11,303 nt of DNA from Xanthoparmelia taractica (Eukaryota; Ascomycota; Lecanoromycetes; Lecanorales; Parmeliaceae), in contig JANQBS010000614.1 in NCBI GenBank assembly GCA_033085395.1, positions 1 to 11,303 of the forward strand, in the 5' to 3' direction. The position numbers were made by a program, and so were the translations under genes. This document shows, one piece after another, positions 7,741 through 11,303 of this stretch. Numbering within the stretch: the stretch's first letter is position 1; each line of letters opens with the position of its first letter. The notes beneath the pieces were generated by a model. The model made no database searches. It worked only from the letters and a program-made list of their open reading frames with translations, and was not told the origin of the DNA.

Positions 7741-8470
7741 CCATTAATAAGTTATTCCTAGTCTCGGTATTGTTCTTCAAATTATCAAGTTCGAATTGAG
7801 TTTGATCCAGAAGCATTTGTATTTTCTTTCCCTGGATCACTTGGCGGTCAGATAAGTACGGTAATGCTCAATAGGTTCCGAGTCCTTCAGTCTAAAAAAC
7901 CTTAGTCCTAGCCCTAATATTCATGGGTTCGAAGCGATCCAAAAAAAAGTTCCGGGCAGTGCGACGTTGTCCGATGTCTTTGCATGTCAGCCGTCAGCCA
8001 CGGCGTCTCGAGATAGCTGGAGTGGACCCTCGAAACTGGACCCTTGTAACTAAGGTACCTTATGTTTTAGATAGTGATCGACACTACAGCAACCTTTCTC
8101 TCAAATTTCGCTTCTATCTACCTTAGGTATGCCATATCCGTACTTTTGAATTAGTCTTATTTCACTCTACCCACTGCCCATCACCCACCCTTGACCCCCC
8201 ACGCCCAACCGGACATGTACGAATTGTGGATACAATGAGCGAAATTAGTCAATCAGTCCGTGAGACTGCTGTCCTCATGCATCCCTTTCCATCCCCGCCA
8301 TTTTCCAGGCCAACAGGACTCCCCCCCTCTTTTCTGCTCCCCTTCACAACGCTTCCACGATTCAAGTACGGATGGTGACAGTCGGACAAGAAGCTAACCT
8401 CTCAAAGGAATGAGACATTCAATCACATCTTTTCCCACTTCTTCCACTGCCTCCAAACTCGTCGTCTACC
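7741..8470. promoter_or_regulatory. Upstream region of P450 number 2
   Basis: Normal-composition intergenic DNA. A 12-bp perfect palindrome TAAGGTACCTTA is at 8051-8062, and TACCTTAGGTA is at 8119-8129; together they provide an 8-bp inverted repeat (CTAAGGTA at 8050-8057, its complement at 8119-8126). From about 8280 the sequence is pyrimidine-rich (several C and CT runs), typical of sequence before fungal transcription starts. The 67-codon open frame at 7923-8126 has no recognisable protein features. The start codon at 8471 has a favourable CTACCATG context. Confidence 0.45.
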
Positions 8471-10356
8471 ATGCATTCAATCAACACCCTTCTCCCCGCC
8501 ATCTTTCACACCTACACCGGAGCCTTTACAGCTCTTGCCGGCCTTTTACTCATTGTCAGTCTGCTGGAAGTCCGGCTCAATGCCAATCAGTTAACAAGCT
8601 GTCTCATGTAGTACAATGTCATCTTCGCCATCTACAATCTCTACTTTCATCCTCTCGCCAAATTCCCAAGCTCGACCATATCATCCGTCTCACGCCTTCC
8701 CCTCATCTTTGCCCATTTCAAAGGAAAGCAACACGAGTATACCTGCAAACTCCACGCAAAGTATGGCCCTATCACACGGACCGCCCCCGACGAGCTCACC
8801 ATAACAACCTCGGGTGGGTGGAGGGACGTCTATCAAACGCGTCCGGGTTTGATCAAAGATCCTTACACTCGCACGCCACCTCCCAATGGTGCTGAAACAC
8901 TCTTCACGGCTGAGGGAGAGACTCACAAGAGACTGCGACGTTTGTTTGCCGGCGCGTTTTCGGACAAAGTACTGCGAGAAATGGGTCTGGTGATGGACTC
9001 ACACGCGAGTCGCTTAACTTTGAGGCTAGCGAGGGACGTCTTCAAAGACAGCCGAGGTCGACTCGACATGACTAAGTATTACGGCTACACGACTCTCGAT
9101 ATTATGGGCGAGTTGGCCTTTGGGGATTCCTTCTACAGCTTAGATCCAGATAGCGAGCATGAGTGGGTCCGAGGATTCTTCCTGGGCACCAAATTCGGCT
9201 CCATCCGGTCCAGCTTGAGTCGTTACTATCCTCTGGACTTAATTTTCGGATGGATCTTCTTGCGGCTGACGTCGAAAATCCGGCAGAAGAATTTGAAGAC
9301 CGGTCGGGATATGATTACCCGAAGGCTGGATCTCGGCAAGCTAGGTCCTGGCAAATGCGACCTTATCGATCCGATCATCGGCCGAGTCAATGAGGACTCG
9401 AAGACCGGCGTCACAAGGAATGAGGTCGACGTCAACGTAATTTCCATGCTACTTGCCGGCTGTCCCTTGTCCACCGTGGTCATTACAGCCGCGACGTATT
9501 TCCTCCTGAGGTACCCGGATACCTTGTCCCAGTTGACACAAGAAATCCGCAGCAAATTCAAAAGCGAGCAGGACATTGTTGTGAGCTCCACCGATAAAAT
9601 GCCCTATCTGGAAGCGGTCATTATGGAAACCTTGCGGATTCACCATCCTACCCCCTCGGATCCTAAACCGCGTGCCGTCGGACCTGCAGGCCAGTTCGTC
9701 GAGGACCACTGGCTTCCCGAAGGGGTGAGTCATCTTCATAATCTCCCAAAATAGATTGAATTGATTTGCCTCGTACAGCCTAATGCTAATTTTTATTCTT
9801 CGCTTGCAGACCGTCATTGGGGTCCCGATGCAAGCAACCTACCACTCCGCCGCCAACTTCGCGTTCCCGCATGAGTATCACCCCGAGCGCTGGCTGTCTG
9901 AGACGGATCCGCGATACGATTCTCGATTCTGGAAAGACGACAAGGAAGCTTTCCAGCCTTTTTCGACAGGATCAAGGAATTGCATGGGCCAAAAGTGAGT
10001 ATCCATCTTCCCGACCGTTGTCACAAAAAAAAAAAAAAAAAAAAAAAAAATACGATAATTAGATAAAACGGTTTCAAATTTCCTTTCAGGTATCATTTTC
10101 TTTCATTCACCACCCTTATCATTCATCGGATGCCATCTTCCTTCAAGCATCTCTATCACATACCGACTAATTTCACTCTCTTTTCGCTCCCATCAGGCTC
10201 TTCCTCGCCGAAGCCCGCCTCATCCTCAGCAAAGTCTTCTGGAAATTCGACTTGCAGCTCGATGATCAAGAGAATTGGGATTGGCCCTCCCAGCGCGCAT
10301 GGCTGGCCTACGAGCCAAAACCTCTGATGGTGAAACTGAAAGATAGAGGTTTCTAA
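8471..10356 (+). CDS. Cytochrome P450, CYP65-like, with altered I-helix motif
   Basis: Four exons (8471-8554, 8612-9724, 9810-9994, 10197-10356) give a complete 513-residue microsomal P450; its substrate is unknown. Intron 1 (57 nt, GTCAGT donor, TTAAC branch, TAG acceptor) removes an in-frame stop. Intron 2 is 85 nt (GTGAGT, GCTAAT, GCAG) and intron 3 is 202 nt. Landmarks: an N-terminal anchor (about 17-39), FHPLAKFPSS, with the usual Pro-Gly-Pro after it missing, HKRLRRLFAGAFS (133-145), ETLR as the ExxR motif at 367-370, PERW at 424-427, and FSTGSRNCMG with heme Cys at 457. The I-helix reads AGCPLST at 310-316, where the family normally has Ala-Gly-x-Asp/Glu-Thr-Thr. The acid and the threonine that assist oxygen activation are replaced by Pro and Leu. 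The heme site is intact, so the enzyme may be active with altered chemistry, or it may be decaying. It is head-to-head with P450 number 1 and clearly different from it, so not a recent duplicate. Confidence 0.9.
9995..10196 (+). other. Long composite intron 3 of P450 number 2 with A26 tract
   Basis: The exon boundaries are fixed by the protein (Gln-Lys split across GGCCAAAA and GCTCTTCC). The intron is 202 nt, more than twice the others in the window. It contains 26 consecutive A residues at 10025-10050. It also contains CTTTCAG ending at 10089, followed at once by GTATCA, a donor-like hexamer. The segment can therefore be read as two abutting introns (95 and 107 nt) with no exon between them, removed stepwise. 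A CTAAT branch-like site lies at 10167-10171, before the final CATCAG. A single long intron is the simpler reading. Confidence 0.6.
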
Positions 10357-11192
10357 AGAACCAACGAACGATGCTCGCGGGGGTTGGGTAAATTAGAAAA
10401 TGGGTGACAGGTTCGGTGCGTTTGGGGGGGACTTTTGCAGCAACGGAGATGTAACGTAAGGCAAAACGGATTCAAAGGAAAAGAAGAAAAAGAAAAGGAA
10501 AAAAGTTCTCGCTCCATGCGACCGAATCAATACAATCTACTCCTTTCCTTTCCCTTCCCTTCCCTTCCCTTCCCTTCCCTCCCCTCCTTCCCTTTCTATC
10601 CATCTTCCTTTCTTTCTCCCTCTCCAAAACCCATTTCGACTCCGATGACAACAATCACACCACAATGCGCAATCAATGCAATTATAGCCCCACCCCACTT
10701 ATAGTTACAGACATCTATCTATCCATCTATCCATCCATTCATCCGGCTGTCTAGCCACCTTTCCTTTTTCTTTCTTTTTTTCTCCCCTCTTTACTCACTC
10801 ATTTACCACTCACTTACTCGCTCATTTACCTATCTATCTATCTATCTATTCATTCCTTCATCAACCAATCAATTAGACCATCCCTGCATCATTCACTTAT
10901 TCATTTAATAAATCAGAGTTTATTTATGTTGCGTTATGGGGACGGATGGCCGGACTTATATATGTATAATATATATATATACTTACTTATTCGTCTCGAC
11001 TCAAATCGATTGTACAAAGATATATATATATTAATTATTCTACTTACTTACTTATATCCTTACATATTTATTATATTATATATATCTTTCTTTACGCCTC
11101 AATTTCAATTTCTTATAATTTCTTTCGCATTAATCAATCAATCTATCTATCTATCTAGCTAGCTAATTTAGTAAATTAGTTAAACTCACGAA
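10357..11192. other. Downstream microsatellite and polypyrimidine-rich region, no gene seen
   Basis: No coding feature is visible. A purine-rich run (about 10474-10505) is followed by a pyrimidine tract (about 10540-10620) containing (TCCCT)6 at 10551-10580. Tetranucleotide CTAT/CCAT repeats lie at 10713-10744, (TATC)4-5 at 10831-10849, an AT run near 10969-10981 and CTAT/GCTA repeats at 11141-11166. Open frames here are by-products of these repeats. The start of the region should hold the 3' untranslated region of P450 number 2. Confidence 0.6.
10551..10580 (+). repeat. (TCCCT)6 pentanucleotide microsatellite
   Basis: Six uninterrupted TCCCT units lie inside a longer pure pyrimidine tract. 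A matching purine-rich run sits about 50 bp upstream, so the two could pair in a transcript or form triplex-like structure in DNA. The structural consequence is inference. Confidence 0.8.
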
Positions 11193-11303
11193 TACGAGTC
11201 GGAAAGGTGTGGTATCTGTTGAACAGAGTCGTTTTCAACTTTTTTTCAACTTTTTTTAAAAAATTATATCTTTTTAATCTATTTATAGAATTTTATAATT
11301 ATA
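11193..11303 (+). mobile_element. Start of a second copy of the transposon terminus (partial)
   Basis: Positions 11193-11212 (TACGAGTCGGAAAGGTGTGG) match the left terminus at 911-930 in 18 of 20 bases and in the same orientation. The sequence turns AT-rich shortly after it and runs off the window edge. The 8 bp just before it are CTCACGAA, the predicted target-site duplication. A short direct repeat of TTTTCAACTTTTTTT units lies at 11231-11258. Only the left end is visible, so size and coding content are unknown. Confidence 0.5.

Noticed and set aside
7079..7778. Possible terminal inverted repeats around the AT-rich island (ATACCG-type)
   Set aside because: The match needs gaps within 14 bp and no flanking duplication is visible, so element ends cannot be claimed.
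7918..7945. GGTTCGAA resembling a tRNA T-loop
   Set aside because: No flanking stem, no acceptor or anticodon arms, no A and B box pair at the right distance.
7923..8126. 67-codon plus-strand open frame with a basic N terminus
   Set aside because: No family features, intergenic, and it ends within the TACCTTA palindrome; not supported as a gene.
8410..8895. 161-codon plus-strand open frame overlapping the start of P450 number 2
   Set aside because: It is the wrong frame; the frame beginning at 8471 gives a clear P450 sequence once a 57-nt intron is removed.
10025..10050. A26 tract as the tail of a retroposed element
   Set aside because: It sits inside an intron with no visible target-site duplication or upstream SINE/LINE-like body; a simple homopolymer is the better reading.
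11141..11166. CTAT/GCTA repeats as telomeric or CRISPR-like repeats
   Set aside because: Units are 4 bp without spacers and do not match TTAGGG; they are microsatellites.

Overview
The window looks like chromosomal DNA of a filamentous ascomycete (Pezizomycotina). Genes carry short 51-85 nt spliceosomal introns with GT-AG ends and CTRAC/CTAAT-like branch sites. The protein families are typical of these fungi: a Zn2Cys6 transcription factor, a seven-helix membrane protein and two microsomal P450s of the CYP65-like (trichothecene-type hydroxylase) group. Normal-GC gene blocks alternate sharply with very AT-rich, TpA-dominated blocks that look like repeat-induced point mutation (RIP) of transposons. 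The genus cannot be told from the sequence.

Layout. 1-2230: AT-rich, RIP-mutated nested repeats. A decayed minus-strand reading frame (about 1-900, continuing past 2063) is interrupted by a DNA transposon at 911-2055 with long terminal inverted repeats and a perfect 8-bp target-site duplication. 2231-2530: a small island of normal composition, then AT-rich palindromes. 2522-2944 (-): the N-terminal part of a Zn2Cys6 regulator with an intact zinc cluster, cut off at the AT-rich boundary. 3402-4448 (+): a seven-helix membrane protein, divergent from the regulator. 4449-5056: a convergent intergenic stretch. 5057-6643 (-): P450 number 1, complete, with one hidden in-frame intron. 6644-8470: a shared upstream region between two head-to-head P450s, holding a 42-bp tandem repeat with zinc-cluster-type CCG/CGG motifs, a TCACGTGA palindrome and a ~650-nt RIP-like island. 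8471-10356 (+): P450 number 2, four exons, complete heme-binding region but an altered oxygen-activation motif. 10357-11303: microsatellites and polypyrimidine tracts, then a second copy of the transposon terminus at 11193 leading into AT-rich DNA at the window edge.

How the genes may work together (inference): a regulator, a membrane protein and two hydroxylase-type P450s next to transposon-rich DNA resemble the edge of a secondary-metabolite gene cluster. No backbone enzyme (PKS, NRPS, terpene cyclase) lies in the window, so product and membership are unproven. The regulator looks truncated and P450 number 2 has lost canonical catalytic residues, so this may be a decaying or rearranged cluster edge.
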